From Turneriella parva DSM 21527 (GTDB lineage: Bacteria > Spirochaetota > Leptospiria > Turneriellales > Turneriellaceae): a stretch of 64,000 nt of DNA. Of the stretch, positions 43,854 to 53,285 are shown one piece after another (position 1 is the first letter of the stretch; every line of letters begins with the position of its first letter). Below the pieces are notes generated by a model. That model had not been told where the DNA came from, did no database searches, and was given only the letters and a program-made list of their open reading frames with translations. The DNA is taken from contig NC_018020.1 in NCBI RefSeq assembly GCF_000266885.1, forward strand, positions 2,356,001 through 2,420,000, written 5' to 3'. The position numbers and the translations under genes were made by a program.

Positions 43854-45373
43854 AGATCGCGTTCACCATCGCGGCACGCAACCTGCTCCGCCACAAGGGC
43901 AAGAGCCTGGTGATCGGAGCGATTCTGTTTTTGGGAGCGCTGATCATGACGCTCGGCAATGCCGTGATTGGCGGCATGAACCGCGGCCTCAGCGAAAACA
44001 TCGTCGAGCGTTTTACCGGGCATATCGTCGTGATTTCCGACACGCAGGAAAATCCTAATATTCTCTTCACCCCGATGGGCAAGGACATCGCCCTGATTAA
44101 ACATTTCGACCGGGTCAAGGGTGTGCTCACGGGCCAGCAGCAGATTGCCGGCTACGTGCCAGCGGGCCGTGGCTTTAGCCTCGTGCTCACCGAAGAGGGC
44201 GATATCGACTTCGCGATGCTGTTGGGCGTCGACTTTCCTGCCTACAACGCTATGTTTAAAGAAAACGTTAAGCTCGTCGAGGGCAAGCTGCTTGGCCCTG
44301 AGGAGCGCGGTATGCTGGTGAGCCAGGGGCGCCGCACGCGTTTCTTCAATGACCAGAATATCTGGCTGAAGCCTGCGGGTTTTGCACTCGAAGAAAAGAA
44401 CTTTTCCGACGAGGCGAAGAAGTACCGCGACAAGATGATCGTCAAAGATTCGCTCGTGCTCATGGGTGCTTCGGGCGATTCGACGGCGTTCGATGTGCGC
44501 GCCGACATCAAGGGTATCGTGCGCTACGAGTTTCTCGACGACTACTGGAAGTTCTTCAACATCATGGACATCGAAACTTTTCGCGAATGTTTCCAGTGGG
44601 TGACATCGAGCGATGCTGCGCAGAATATCAGGGCCGATACCAAGGCGCTCATGGCGCAGAGCGAAAACCTCGATGCCCTCTTCAATGAAGCAACCGTGGT
44701 GTCGTCAAACGTCGGCAAGGCTGAAATCTCGAAGAGTCTGAAAAAGCTCAAACAGAAATCCGCCGCGCAGAAGGTGCTCACCGACGCGGGGGCATACAAC
44801 GTCGTTTTTGTAAAACTCAAAGACGGCTATGACATCGACAAGGGCGTGCGCGAACTCAACGCTGCGTTCAAGGCCGCGGAGGCCCCCGCGCAGGCGGTGA
44901 CCTGGCAGAAGGCCATTGGCCAGCTGGGCGACATGGCAGGTATCATACGCGGTGCGCTCATCGGTTTTGTCTTCTTTATCTTCTTTGTCGCGATCATCAT
45001 CATCATGAACACCCTCTCGATGGCGGCGCTCGAGCGCACTGCCGAGCTGGGTATGATGCGCGCGGTGGGGGCGCAAAAGCGCTTTGTGACCTGGATGTTC
45101 CTGGTCGAAACCGCCTGCCTGGCGCTGCTCTTCGGCGGCGCCGGCATTGTCCTGGGTTCGCTCGCAGTGCCGGTGCTCAAGGCCATGAAAATTACCGCAG
45201 AAAACAACATTCTGCAGTTGCTCTTCGGAGGCAAGACGTTCGCGCCATACCTCAGCGCCGGCGACATTGTCTTCGGCGTGGCGGAGCTCGCCTGGGTTAC
45301 AGTCATGGCAGCGATTTATCCGATTATTGTCGCGCGGCGCATTACACCGCTCGATGCCATTTCGAGGGATTGA
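43850..45373 (+). CDS. FtsX-type ABC permease (LolC/E-like), first of two
   Basis: 507 aa. One N-terminal membrane segment (LVIGAILFLGALIMTLGNAV), a large periplasmic MacB-type domain of about 340 residues, then three membrane segments (about 365-395, 415-440, 475-500), the FtsX topology. A RNLLRHKGKSL start is typical. It pairs with the second permease and the LolD-like ATPase, presumably to extract lipoproteins or drive another outer-membrane delivery step. Confidence 0.9.
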   Translation: MKIAFTIAARNLLRHKGKSLVIGAILFLGALIMTLGNAVIGGMNRGLSENIVERFTGHIVVISDTQENPNILFTPMGKDIALIKHFDRVKGVLTGQQQIAGYVPAGRGFSLVLTEEGDIDFAMLLGVDFPAYNAMFKENVKLVEGKLLGPEERGMLVSQGRRTRFFNDQNIWLKPAGFALEEKNFSDEAKKYRDKMIVKDSLVLMGASGDSTAFDVRADIKGIVRYEFLDDYWKFFNIMDIETFRECFQWVTSSDAAQNIRADTKALMAQSENLDALFNEATVVSSNVGKAEISKSLKKLKQKSAAQKVLTDAGAYNVVFVKLKDGYDIDKGVRELNAAFKAAEAPAQAVTWQKAIGQLGDMAGIIRGALIGFVFFIFFVAIIIIMNTLSMAALERTAELGMMRAVGAQKRFVTWMFLVETACLALLFGGAGIVLGSLAVPVLKAMKITAENNILQLLFGGKTFAPYLSAGDIVFGVAELAWVTVMAAIYPIIVARRITPLDAISRD

Positions 45374-45374
45374 T

Positions 45375-47147
45375 ATGCAACGCCTGAAACTCCTCTTCTC
45401 GCTCGCGTTTCGCAACCTGGTGCGCCAGCGCCGGCGCAACATGCTGTTGGGTGTAGCCCTTGCTTTCGGTACCATGATCCTCGTGGTCGCCAATGCGTTC
45501 TCGAGCGGCATCACCGACACGCTGCTGAACAAGATTGTCGTGCAGATGACCGGCCACCTCGAACTCGCGGTGATTGAGCGCGCACGGGCGCAGAACCTGC
45601 TGATACGCGACCGCGAATTCTACCTTAACCTGCTCAAGACCAACCTGCCCGAAATTCGCGAGGTTGCCGAGAATGTTGCCGTGTTCTCGCGCGCGATCGG
45701 TGTGGGTAAGGGCGAAAACGTGATCGTGGTTCCTGTCGATCTCGGTGAGAAAGCTGACCCTGCTACTTCAGCTGATGCCGAGTACCTGGTGAGCCGCGCG
45801 GTCGAGGGCAACGTGGCCGACCTGCTTTCGCCGCAGTACGAAAATCCAGTCGCGGTTTTTGCCGATAAGGCCAAGGCACTCAATATCAAACTGCTCGATA
45901 CACTTAAGATGCGGCTCAAGACCGTGAGCGGGCAGGAACAGAGCGCGCGGTTCACCGTCGTGATGCTGCTTAAATCAGAGAGCATGTTTGAAAGTGGCGC
46001 ACTCTTCTTGCCGCTAAAGAACCTCAAAGACCTGCGCGGTATTCGCGCGAATGAAACAGGGTCGCTGCAGGTGACATTCAAGAAGTTCGATTCGCCGCGC
46101 TCGGTCATTCGTATGGCCGACAAGCTGCACAGCCTGCTGAAGCCGCAGGTGGCCGCGATCGGCGGTGAGCTTGTGGCAGGTAAGAAAAGTGCGCCGGTTA
46201 CAGTAGGGGGATTTACCCAGGAATTTGCGAAATCTCCACAGGTACAAAAGTCTTTCACACTCACCGCGGGTGATTGGTTCAAAGATCGCGACACTGACCA
46301 GGTAGCGCTGAACGAGAGTCTCGCCGAAGCGTTGGCAGTCAGCGAAGGTGATTCTGTAGTCCTGCGCTACCGGTCGATACATAGTGGAGAACCCGTCGAG
46401 CAAACCTTCAATATCGCGGCTGTTCTTTCCGCACAGGACGCTCCGCCGGCCGTAAATGCCTGGCTACCCGAAGCCGGGTTTTACCGTGTTTATCTCGGAG
46501 ATTTGCCAAAAGTGCGCGTGCTACCGGGTGCTGAAAGTCTCAGTGCCGAATGGAAGGCCGTGCTCGCTCCTGATTTCAAAGTGCTGCCGCGCACTTCGAC
46601 CGGCGATGACTTGATGAAGAAGAACCAAGAGTTGCGCAAGACAAACTTCTACGGGCCGGCGATAGATGTGCGCACGATGTACGAGAGCGCAAGCCAGGTG
46701 CTTGAGCTCGAAGGAGCGCTCAACCTCATCACGCTCATTGCCGTGCTGATACTCTTTTTGATCATTTTGACCGGGGTTGTGAACACCCTGCGCATGACCA
46801 TACGTGAGCGCACGCGCGAAATCGGCACGATGCGCGCGATCGGCGTGCGTTCGGGCGATGTGCGCAACATCTTTTTGATCGAGACTTTTCAGCTCGCGTT
46901 CTTTTCGGCGGTGACGGGCGTGGTGCTGGCATTCATCGTGATGGCAGTACTGTCTTCGTTTCGTATCGAAACACAGAGCGTGCTGGGTATCTTCTTGAGC
47001 CAGAAGAAGCTCTACTTTCTGCCGCAGGCCGGTGACATATTGCGGAATATCGTGATGATCTTGCTGGTGTCTACCGCGACCGCATACTTTCCATCAAGGA
47101 GAGCGGCCAAGCTCGACCCAGCTGAGGCTTTGAGACACTTCGAGTAG
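45375..47147 (+). CDS. FtsX-type ABC permease (LolC/E-like), second of two
   Basis: 590 aa from the ATG at 45375 (MQRLKLLFSLAFRNLVRQRR), immediately after the first permease; the longer open frame into that gene is ignored. N-terminal membrane segment MLLGVALAFGTMILVVANAF, a long periplasmic domain, then three C-terminal segments (LITLIAVLILFLIILTGVV, ETFQLAFFSAVTGVVLAFIV, NIVMILLVSTATAYF) with TRREIGTMRAIG-like coupling sequence (RTREIGTMRAIGVRSGDV). Confidence 0.9.
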   Translation: MQRLKLLFSLAFRNLVRQRRRNMLLGVALAFGTMILVVANAFSSGITDTLLNKIVVQMTGHLELAVIERARAQNLLIRDREFYLNLLKTNLPEIREVAENVAVFSRAIGVGKGENVIVVPVDLGEKADPATSADAEYLVSRAVEGNVADLLSPQYENPVAVFADKAKALNIKLLDTLKMRLKTVSGQEQSARFTVVMLLKSESMFESGALFLPLKNLKDLRGIRANETGSLQVTFKKFDSPRSVIRMADKLHSLLKPQVAAIGGELVAGKKSAPVTVGGFTQEFAKSPQVQKSFTLTAGDWFKDRDTDQVALNESLAEALAVSEGDSVVLRYRSIHSGEPVEQTFNIAAVLSAQDAPPAVNAWLPEAGFYRVYLGDLPKVRVLPGAESLSAEWKAVLAPDFKVLPRTSTGDDLMKKNQELRKTNFYGPAIDVRTMYESASQVLELEGALNLITLIAVLILFLIILTGVVNTLRMTIRERTREIGTMRAIGVRSGDVRNIFLIETFQLAFFSAVTGVVLAFIVMAVLSSFRIETQSVLGIFLSQKKLYFLPQAGDILRNIVMILLVSTATAYFPSRRAAKLDPAEALRHFE

Positions 47148-47159
47148 TCAGGAGAAAAT

Positions 47160-47915
47160 ATGAAAAAATACATCATTGTGGTATTGTTCTTCACGCAATA
47201 TGGCATTCACGCCAAAGGCGTGAATGCCATATTGCAGGAAATCGACAAACGCATGTCGCAGATCAGCGACTTCTCTGCAAAGGTTGCCCTGACGCAGCAG
47301 AAGGTCGGGCAGGGCGTGAAGAACTTTGAAACACTGTTCTTTCGCCGCGACGAGGGTGACGAGTTCCTCATGGTGACAACCGCCCCGCAGTCAGAGAAGG
47401 GTAACGGCTACCTGCGTACCGGCAACAACTTCTGGATGTACCGGCAGAACACGCGCACGTTCCAGCACATCAACCGCGACGAGAGCATCAACGGTACCGA
47501 CACCAAGGCAGGCGACTTCGAGCGTAAAAAAACCACCGAACTCTACAAGCCATACGTCGATGCCAACGGCAAAGAAGACATTACCGAAGAAATGCTCGGC
47601 AACAAGAAGGTGTGGAAGTTTACCGTGGTGGCCAAGGTGCGTGACGTCACCTACCCGAAACAGGTCTACTGGGTCGAGCAGGGCACTTACCTGCAGCTGA
47701 AGGTGCAGTCGTATTCACTATCCGGTACGCTCATGCAGACGGCGTACTTCATCAAGTACACGCAGATCGAGGGGAAGTACATTTTGCTCAAAGGTATGTT
47801 CGTCGATGAATTCGAAAAGGGCAACAAGACGGTGCTCGAAATCTCGGGTGTTTCGCTCAAGAAGCTCGATTCGAAGATATTCACGAAGGCTTACCTCGAG
47901 AACCTGAGTAAATAG
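47160..47915 (+). CDS. LolA-like outer-membrane lipoprotein-sorting protein
   Basis: 251 aa. Signal peptide MKKYIIVVLFFTQYGIHAKG, ribosome site AGGAGA. The mature part (FSAKVALTQQKVGQGVKNFE, FWMYRQNTRTFQHI, VYWVEQGTYLQLKVQSY) is the COG2834-type LolA-like fold used as periplasmic carrier. As fourth gene of the operon it should accept substrate from the LolCDE-like transporter. The signal-peptide end is encoded by a perfect 19-bp-arm hairpin. Confidence 0.88.
   Translation: MKKYIIVVLFFTQYGIHAKGVNAILQEIDKRMSQISDFSAKVALTQQKVGQGVKNFETLFFRRDEGDEFLMVTTAPQSEKGNGYLRTGNNFWMYRQNTRTFQHINRDESINGTDTKAGDFERKKTTELYKPYVDANGKEDITEEMLGNKKVWKFTVVAKVRDVTYPKQVYWVEQGTYLQLKVQSYSLSGTLMQTAYFIKYTQIEGKYILLKGMFVDEFEKGNKTVLEISGVSLKKLDSKIFTKAYLENLSK
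47195..47235. other. 19-bp-arm perfect hairpin across the signal peptide cleavage codons
   Basis: GCAATATGGCATTCACGCC (47195-47213), loop AAA, and its exact complement (47217-47235). It encodes QYGIHAKGVNAILQ of the LolA-like protein. Confidence 0.9.
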
Positions 47916-47916
47916 C

Positions 47917-49257
47917 GTGCGGCGGAGTTTATTTGTGTTTTCAATTTTATCCACTTGCGCGTACGCGCAAGTGGATAAAATTGATGAAAACCAGTTGTTC
48001 TCCGAAGGTGAAACCGTCACACCGGTTGAAAAGGTGACCGACGACAAACTGCAGGATTCTACCGACAAAGAATCGGTCTCTTTTTCCGGCGCAATCAACA
48101 GCCGAAACTCTTACTCGATGAACCGCGACTGGCTGACAGGTAACAACGCGTCGACGGCGCAAAATAACCTGAATAACCAGATACAGACCAACATGCTGCT
48201 CGAGGCCCGCGCGCGCCGCAGCACCAAGGCCGTGGTCAACGTGGTCAATAATGTCTATGCACAGGGCCGCAGCGAACAGCGCACCTTCCAGGACGTTACC
48301 ACCGGTGCGACCACGCGTGTGAATGAGACTGTCTATTATGACTTTCGTTTTACTGAGGCCTTCGTTGATACCAACATCGCGCGCGCGGTGTATTTTCGCG
48401 CGGGTAAGCAGGTGCTCGTGTGGGGACGTGGATTCTTCTGGAATCCTTCTGATGTTATCAACGCCGAGCTGCGCAGTGCCACCGACGCGTTCCAGTTTCG
48501 CGAGGGTACGTACGGCCTGCGCGCGCACGTTCCGATCGGCAGTAGCCTCAACTTCTATTCGTTCACCGGCGTCGGTCGCAGCAACCGGGCTGAAGACATG
48601 CTGCAGGCGTTCAAAGCCGAAGTCGCCTTCAGGCGTGCCGAGGTTGCGACGGGTGTGATCATGGGCCAGCGCAAGGTACCGACATGGCTTGCCGAAGCGA
48701 GTACGCGTTTTCTGACGCTCGACTGGCGAGCCGAGGTTACGTATGCCTACGGCGACAACGCTTACCGTATCGACCCCAACACTTTCAACCCGCTGTTGCC
48801 GGTAACCTACCAGCTGCGCGAGCAGCACGTGTTCAAAGGCGTGCTCAGTTTCGGGCGGAGCTTCGAGGTTTTCGACGTCGCCGACCGTCTAGGCATCAAC
48901 TTCGAATATTTTTACAACGGCGCCGGCTATAAAGAAAATGTGTTTGAGCAGAACCCACTGGTACGCGCGTACTTCGTGCAGAACGGCCTCTACCGCCCTA
49001 ACTTCTATGGTATGCACTATGCGGGCCTCTTTGTTACTTACGCACGTTTCTTTGTGCAAGATTTGACTCTCGGTCTGAATGCGCTCAGCAACCTCAGCGA
49101 CAAGACCATGATTCTTTCGCAGCTCTTCACCTATAACCCGCTCTTTAACCTGACGCTTACTTGGCAGAACAACATTTTTACCGGCAGGCCGAATGGCGAA
49201 TATACGGTCAGCGGTTTAGGGTGGTACACCGAATTTTCGGCACGAGTAAGCTTTTGA
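47917..49257 (+). CDS. Outer-membrane beta-barrel protein of the LolCDE-like operon
   Basis: 446 aa from a GTG one base after the previous stop. A short signal (RSLFVFSILSTCAYAQVD) precedes a barrel-like body of alternating strands (VNETVYYDFRFTEAFVDTNI, ARAVYFRAGKQVLVWGRGFF) ending in WYTEFSARVSF with a terminal Phe. 'GKQVLVWGRGFFWNPSDVIN' resembles DUF1302-type porin-like proteins. It may be the outer-membrane end of the export route or its cargo. Its signal peptide codons are a 44-bp perfect palindrome and its 3' end is a terminator hairpin. Confidence 0.8.
   Translation: MRRSLFVFSILSTCAYAQVDKIDENQLFSEGETVTPVEKVTDDKLQDSTDKESVSFSGAINSRNSYSMNRDWLTGNNASTAQNNLNNQIQTNMLLEARARRSTKAVVNVVNNVYAQGRSEQRTFQDVTTGATTRVNETVYYDFRFTEAFVDTNIARAVYFRAGKQVLVWGRGFFWNPSDVINAELRSATDAFQFREGTYGLRAHVPIGSSLNFYSFTGVGRSNRAEDMLQAFKAEVAFRRAEVATGVIMGQRKVPTWLAEASTRFLTLDWRAEVTYAYGDNAYRIDPNTFNPLLPVTYQLREQHVFKGVLSFGRSFEVFDVADRLGINFEYFYNGAGYKENVFEQNPLVRAYFVQNGLYRPNFYGMHYAGLFVTYARFFVQDLTLGLNALSNLSDKTMILSQLFTYNPLFNLTLTWQNNIFTGRPNGEYTVSGLGWYTEFSARVSF
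47941..47984. other. 44-bp perfect palindrome in the signal peptide codons
   Basis: Left half TCAATTTTATCCACTTGCGC then GT, right half its exact complement with no loop (centre between 47962 and 47963). It encodes SILSTCAYAQVDKID, spanning the predicted AYA cleavage site. Confidence 0.92.
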
Positions 49258-49292
49258 GCGTTTCCCGTTAGGGAATCGCTCAAAAGCTTACT
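49245..49292. terminator. Bidirectional terminator hairpin
   Basis: AGTAAGCTTTTGAGCG (49245-49260) pairs with 49277-49292; an inner TTCCC-GTTA-GGGAA extends the stem after one mismatch. It overlaps the stop codon of the barrel gene and lies between two convergent genes, with a T-rich stretch (GCAATTTT) on the right side. Confidence 0.8.
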
Positions 49293-49298
49293 GCAATT

Positions 49299-49586
49299 TT
49301 ATGCCGGCTCAAGAATTGTCTCAATCGCCGCGGCGAACTCGGTGTCTTTCTTCGTGAGCCCACCCTTATCATGCGTCATGAGCGTGATATGCACGCGGTT
49401 ATAGGTGTTGTTCCAGTCGGGGTGGTGGTCGAGCCTCTCGGCAATCAGCGCAACTCGCGTCATGAATGCAAACGCCTCGCTGAAATTCTTGAACACAAAG
49501 TCTTTCGAGAGTGCCCCTTCATGCAGATGCCAGCCATGCAGTTGTTTGAGCGCGGTCACCATCTGCTCGTTGTTCAAGAGTTGCAT
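49299..49586 (-). CDS. phhB: Pterin-4a-carbinolamine dehydratase
   Basis: 95 aa from the ATG at 49586 (MQLLNNEQMVTALKQLHGWH). The catalytic signature HHPDWNNTYNRVHITLMTHD followed by KGGLTKKD is that of PCD/DCoH. It dehydrates 4a-hydroxytetrahydrobiopterin; no aromatic amino acid hydroxylase is nearby, so a role in folate or molybdopterin recycling is also possible. Confidence 0.93.
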   Translation of the reverse strand: MQLLNNEQMVTALKQLHGWHLHEGALSKDFVFKNFSEAFAFMTRVALIAERLDHHPDWNNTYNRVHITLMTHDKGGLTKKDTEFAAAIETILEPA

Positions 49587-49707
49587 GCGGCAGAAAATCA
49601 GGTTGTCATCGGTGGTCAATGCAGAAGAGACTGATGTCAGCCACAACCTGACATCGGTGGCAAAAGCAATTGACAGATTATCGGCACCCATACAGTCCTT
49701 GACCGCG

Positions 49708-50679
49708 ATGAATCGTCTCAAGCCGGTTTATTCACGCTCTTGAGTAGCCGCAATTTGCCTTTGTGCAGCTTCGGCGTGCAGCAACTTCAATTGGCCACCC
49801 GACAGCATGGCAAAAGATGCTGCGGCCGCTGCGTCGGGTATTCCGCAGGCTATTCTCGCCGTCAATTTTAACGGGCAGGTGCAACTGACCTGGGAAACAG
49901 TCAACGGCGCCACAGGTTACCTAATTTACTATTCATCGACGCCTGGTGTCACGAAGGCCACCGCTACGGCGCTCGCGGCTGCGAGCAGCCCCTATTTGCA
50001 CACTGGCCTCACGAATAACGTCACGCTCTATTATGCTGTGGCAGCAACCAACGCCGGTGCTGAGAGCGCACTTTCCATAGAAGTGTCGGCAATGCCAACG
50101 GCTGCGCGCAAGATTTTCATTTCGAGCACCGCTTATACAGGCAATATGGGTGGCATTGCCGGCGCGAACACCAATTGCCAGAGCCTGGCCACAGCCGCAG
50201 GTCTGCCGGGAAAATTCAGGGCGTACATTTCGACGCAGGTGACAGACGCCGCATGTAACATTCTGGGGCTTTCAGGCAAGAAATCGGCAAACTGTGGTTT
50301 GCCCTATGCGCCAACATTTGATGCCGCAACTCCCGTGCAGAACACGCAGGGCCAGACGATTCAGACAAGCCTTTACAACCTGCTGAACGGAGATGGGGGT
50401 GCGGTTAACTGCGGTGCGGGCAATGCCATATGCACGGGCGTTGCGTATAACGAGACGGGAATTACAGCCTCAACGACCGCGCGCACAATAACGACGACAG
50501 GTGGTGTGTTTGCGACAGACCCACCCGGCAATACCGGCTGCCAAGATCTTACCCTTGCGACAAACGACGGCATCGGCACGCTCTACGGCACATCATACGA
50601 TATCAATAACTGGTGGTATTCGGCTGGCTGGAGCGATAACTGTGCCAGTGCACTGCGCATTTATTGCCTGCAGCAATAG
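49708..50679 (+). pseudogene. DUF1554 (Leptospira lectin-like) lipoprotein, in-frame stop in the signal peptide
   Basis: An ATG at 49708 starts MNRLKPVYSRS, then TGA at 49741-49743, then in the same frame VAAICLCAASAC, a classic hydrophobic core and lipobox, and on into SNFNWPPDSMAKDAAAA. The stop thus splits an otherwise intact lipoprotein signal. The remainder has an FN3 domain (VQLTWETVNGATGYLIYYSS) and a DUF1554 domain (KIFISSTAYTGNMGGIAGAN, NWWYSAGWSDNCASALRIYC with paired Cys). The ATG at 49807 would give an unexported protein. Confidence 0.8.
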
Positions 50680-50701
50680 GTGTGAGCCACCGGGTATCGG
50701 G

Positions 50702-53200
50702 CTAACCGAAAAGCCCGGCTTGCTCTTGTGTGTCTTTCTTTTTTCGCCCGTCTGTTTTTGGCTGTGCGAATGCCGCACCGCTGGTGACGATCACTCCCGA
50801 CTTCTTCTCGAGATCTTTGAGAATTTGCGCCGCTCGCTCCGTCACGGCTTTCGGCATGCCTGCCATCTGCGCAACATGAATGCCAAACGATTTTTCGGCG
50901 ACTCCCTCAACAATCTTGCGCATAAACACCACGTGTCCGTCTTTTTCGACAACCGAAACAGTGAGCCCGGCGATGCCGCGTTCTTGTGAAATCAGGTGAG
51001 CGAGTTCAGAGTAATGTGTTGCAAACAGGGTTTTGGGGCGGCCGGTTTTGGCGTCGTTTAGCGATTCAATCATCGCCTGCGCGATGGAGATGCCGTCATA
51101 GGTAGATGTACCGCGTCCGACTTCATCGAGCAATATCAGTGAGTCTGCCGTGAAGTTACGAAAAATGCGCGCGCATTCTGCCATTTCGACGTAGAACGTA
51201 CTCTCTCCGTGAGACAAACGATCTTGCGCGCCGATGCGCGTGAAGATGCGGTCGACCACGGGCAGCGTCGCCGAAGTCGCCGCAACGAACGCTCCGGCCT
51301 GGGCCATGATTTGCATAATGCCGATTTGCCTTATGTATGTACTCTTGCCCGCCATATTGGGCCCCGTAATGATTGCGAGGTGGCGGTCGGTATTGTTGAG
51401 GTGCACATCGTTGGGTATAAACATCTCGCTGCGAAAATAGGCTTCGATTACAGGGTGTCGCAGCGATTCGGCGCTGAGGGTCTTCTCGGTTGTCATGCGT
51501 GGCCTGACATGGCGGTGAATGACCGCAGTGTGCGAATAAGCGAGCAGCACGTCGAGGCGCGCGAGCCTCTCGGCCCAAAGTTTCAGCTGGTCGGCCGCGG
51601 CGAGCACCTGCCCGCGAATATCTTCAAACACACCCTTCTGTATGCGCAGCACTTCTTCTTCGGCTGAAAGTATTTTGGTTTCAAGTTCTTTGAGCTCGGC
51701 CGTCGTGTAGCGCTCTGCGTTTGTCAGCGTCTGCCGGCGCGCAAAATGTTCGGGTGCTTTGTTCGCCTGGCCTTTCGAAATTTCGATAAAGTAACCGAGC
51801 ACGTTGTTGTGCTTCACGCGCAGCGTGTTGATCTGGTGCTCGGTCTTTTGCCGTTCTTCATAATCGGTGAGGTGTTTAACGGCATTCTGGCTGAGTTCAA
51901 TAAACTCGTCGAGAAGCGGCATATAGCCGGGTTTTACAAAACGGCGGCTGTCTAAAAGCGGCGGTAAATTTTCACTGAGAATCGCCTCTTCGAGAAATTG
52001 CAGCAGTTCGACAGGAAACTCACGCAGGTCTTGCCAGCCACGACTCAGAAACGGCGCCATGCGATTGTCGTCGATAATCTTCTGCAGGCGTATGATCGCC
52101 TTTAACGTGGCAGCGACCTGACCGAGGTGCCTCACCGTGGGGTTGTTGCTGAGCCCCGTCAGCACACGTTCGAGATCGGCGACGTTCTGCAGCTCTGCCG
52201 TTATCAGTTGTCGGTAAGCATTGTGTTTCGCGAGAATTTCAACGGCGTCGTGACGGCCTTCAATTTCTGCGTGGTCGGCAGAGGGGCGCGATAACCAACC
52301 GGCGAGCAGGCGCGAACCCGCCGAAGTCTGGCAGTGCGCGAAAAGGCCCATGAGGCTCGGGTTGAGCTTACCTTCAGCGCTGGCGAGAATCTCGAGCGTG
52401 CGCAGGGTCGACGCGTCCAGAATCATTGACTTGCGGCGGTATTCGCGCTGCGGCGATGACCAGTGCATTTTCAAGACGGGAGAAATTTCCCGTAAGTATG
52501 CGAGTGCCAGCGCAAGCGCGCAGGCTTCTTCAACGTCGAGCTCCCAAATGGCGAGATTCTTCGTCTGCAGCGCGTCTTTCAGCACCCGGGCACGAAAGGC
52601 TTCGTCATTCACCGGGTAGCGCCGGGTCTGTAAAATTCCTGCGGCCGGAGGTGTAAACGCCTCGGCGTCGAGTGCAACCCACTCGCGAATGCCAAATGCA
52701 GCGAGCGCTTCAGCCATTGTCTCATCGTCTTTGCGATCGAACCAGATTTGCCCGGTTGCCACTTCAATGATCGCCAGTTGCCAATACGCTTTGCCGCGGG
52801 TAACGCCGCAGAGTCGGCGTGAATCTTTGCCGTCGATAAGCGCTTCTTCAAAAAGACTGCCAGGAGTCAGAATGCGCGTCACACCGCGTCTCACGATGCG
52901 CCCCTGCGCTTCAGCCGGGTCTTCGAGCTGCTCGCAGATCGCAATGCGTCGACCCTGCTCGAGAATCGGGTGCACGTACTGGCTCATCGAATGGTACGGT
53001 ACGCCGCACATCGGCACCTTGTCTTGCCGGCGCGTCAGCGCAATATCGAGCACCCGCGCCGCATAAACCGCGTCTTCGAGAAACATCTCGTAGAAATCGC
53101 CCATGCGAAAGAAAAGAATGTCGTCGGGGTATTGTTTCTTGATTTCAAGAAACTGCCGCATCATGGGAGTATCCAGGTTCTTCTGGTCGACCTCGCTCAC
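50702..53200 (-). CDS. mutS: DNA mismatch repair protein MutS
   Basis: 832 aa. Mismatch-binding N-terminus TPMMRQFLEIKKQYPDDILF followed by FRMGDFYEMF (the Phe-x-Glu motif), Walker A TGPNMAGKSTYIRQIG, Walker B LILLDEVGRGTSTYDGISIA, and the ATPase His in LFATHYSEL. A short hydrophilic C-terminus. Typical MutS1 length. The intergenic space to trpF (53201-53285) shows no gene. Confidence 0.97.
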   Translation of the reverse strand: MSEVDQKNLDTPMMRQFLEIKKQYPDDILFFRMGDFYEMFLEDAVYAARVLDIALTRRQDKVPMCGVPYHSMSQYVHPILEQGRRIAICEQLEDPAEAQGRIVRRGVTRILTPGSLFEEALIDGKDSRRLCGVTRGKAYWQLAIIEVATGQIWFDRKDDETMAEALAAFGIREWVALDAEAFTPPAAGILQTRRYPVNDEAFRARVLKDALQTKNLAIWELDVEEACALALALAYLREISPVLKMHWSSPQREYRRKSMILDASTLRTLEILASAEGKLNPSLMGLFAHCQTSAGSRLLAGWLSRPSADHAEIEGRHDAVEILAKHNAYRQLITAELQNVADLERVLTGLSNNPTVRHLGQVAATLKAIIRLQKIIDDNRMAPFLSRGWQDLREFPVELLQFLEEAILSENLPPLLDSRRFVKPGYMPLLDEFIELSQNAVKHLTDYEERQKTEHQINTLRVKHNNVLGYFIEISKGQANKAPEHFARRQTLTNAERYTTAELKELETKILSAEEEVLRIQKGVFEDIRGQVLAAADQLKLWAERLARLDVLLAYSHTAVIHRHVRPRMTTEKTLSAESLRHPVIEAYFRSEMFIPNDVHLNNTDRHLAIITGPNMAGKSTYIRQIGIMQIMAQAGAFVAATSATLPVVDRIFTRIGAQDRLSHGESTFYVEMAECARIFRNFTADSLILLDEVGRGTSTYDGISIAQAMIESLNDAKTGRPKTLFATHYSELAHLISQERGIAGLTVSVVEKDGHVVFMRKIVEGVAEKSFGIHVAQMAGMPKAVTERAAQILKDLEKKSGVIVTSGAAFAQPKTDGRKKKDTQEQAGLFG

Positions 53201-53285
53201 GCTCGGTCTCCCAAATTTTTTATTTTCGAAATACTAAAGGGGATAGCTGCGCTACCCCCTTTGCAACCCCCGCTGAGACTCACAT

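Noticed and set aside
49741-49743. Selenocysteine at the in-frame TGA of the DUF1554 lipoprotein
   Set aside because: A selenocysteine in the hydrophilic start of a cleaved signal peptide makes no functional sense, and no SECIS-like hairpin is apparent just after the codon.
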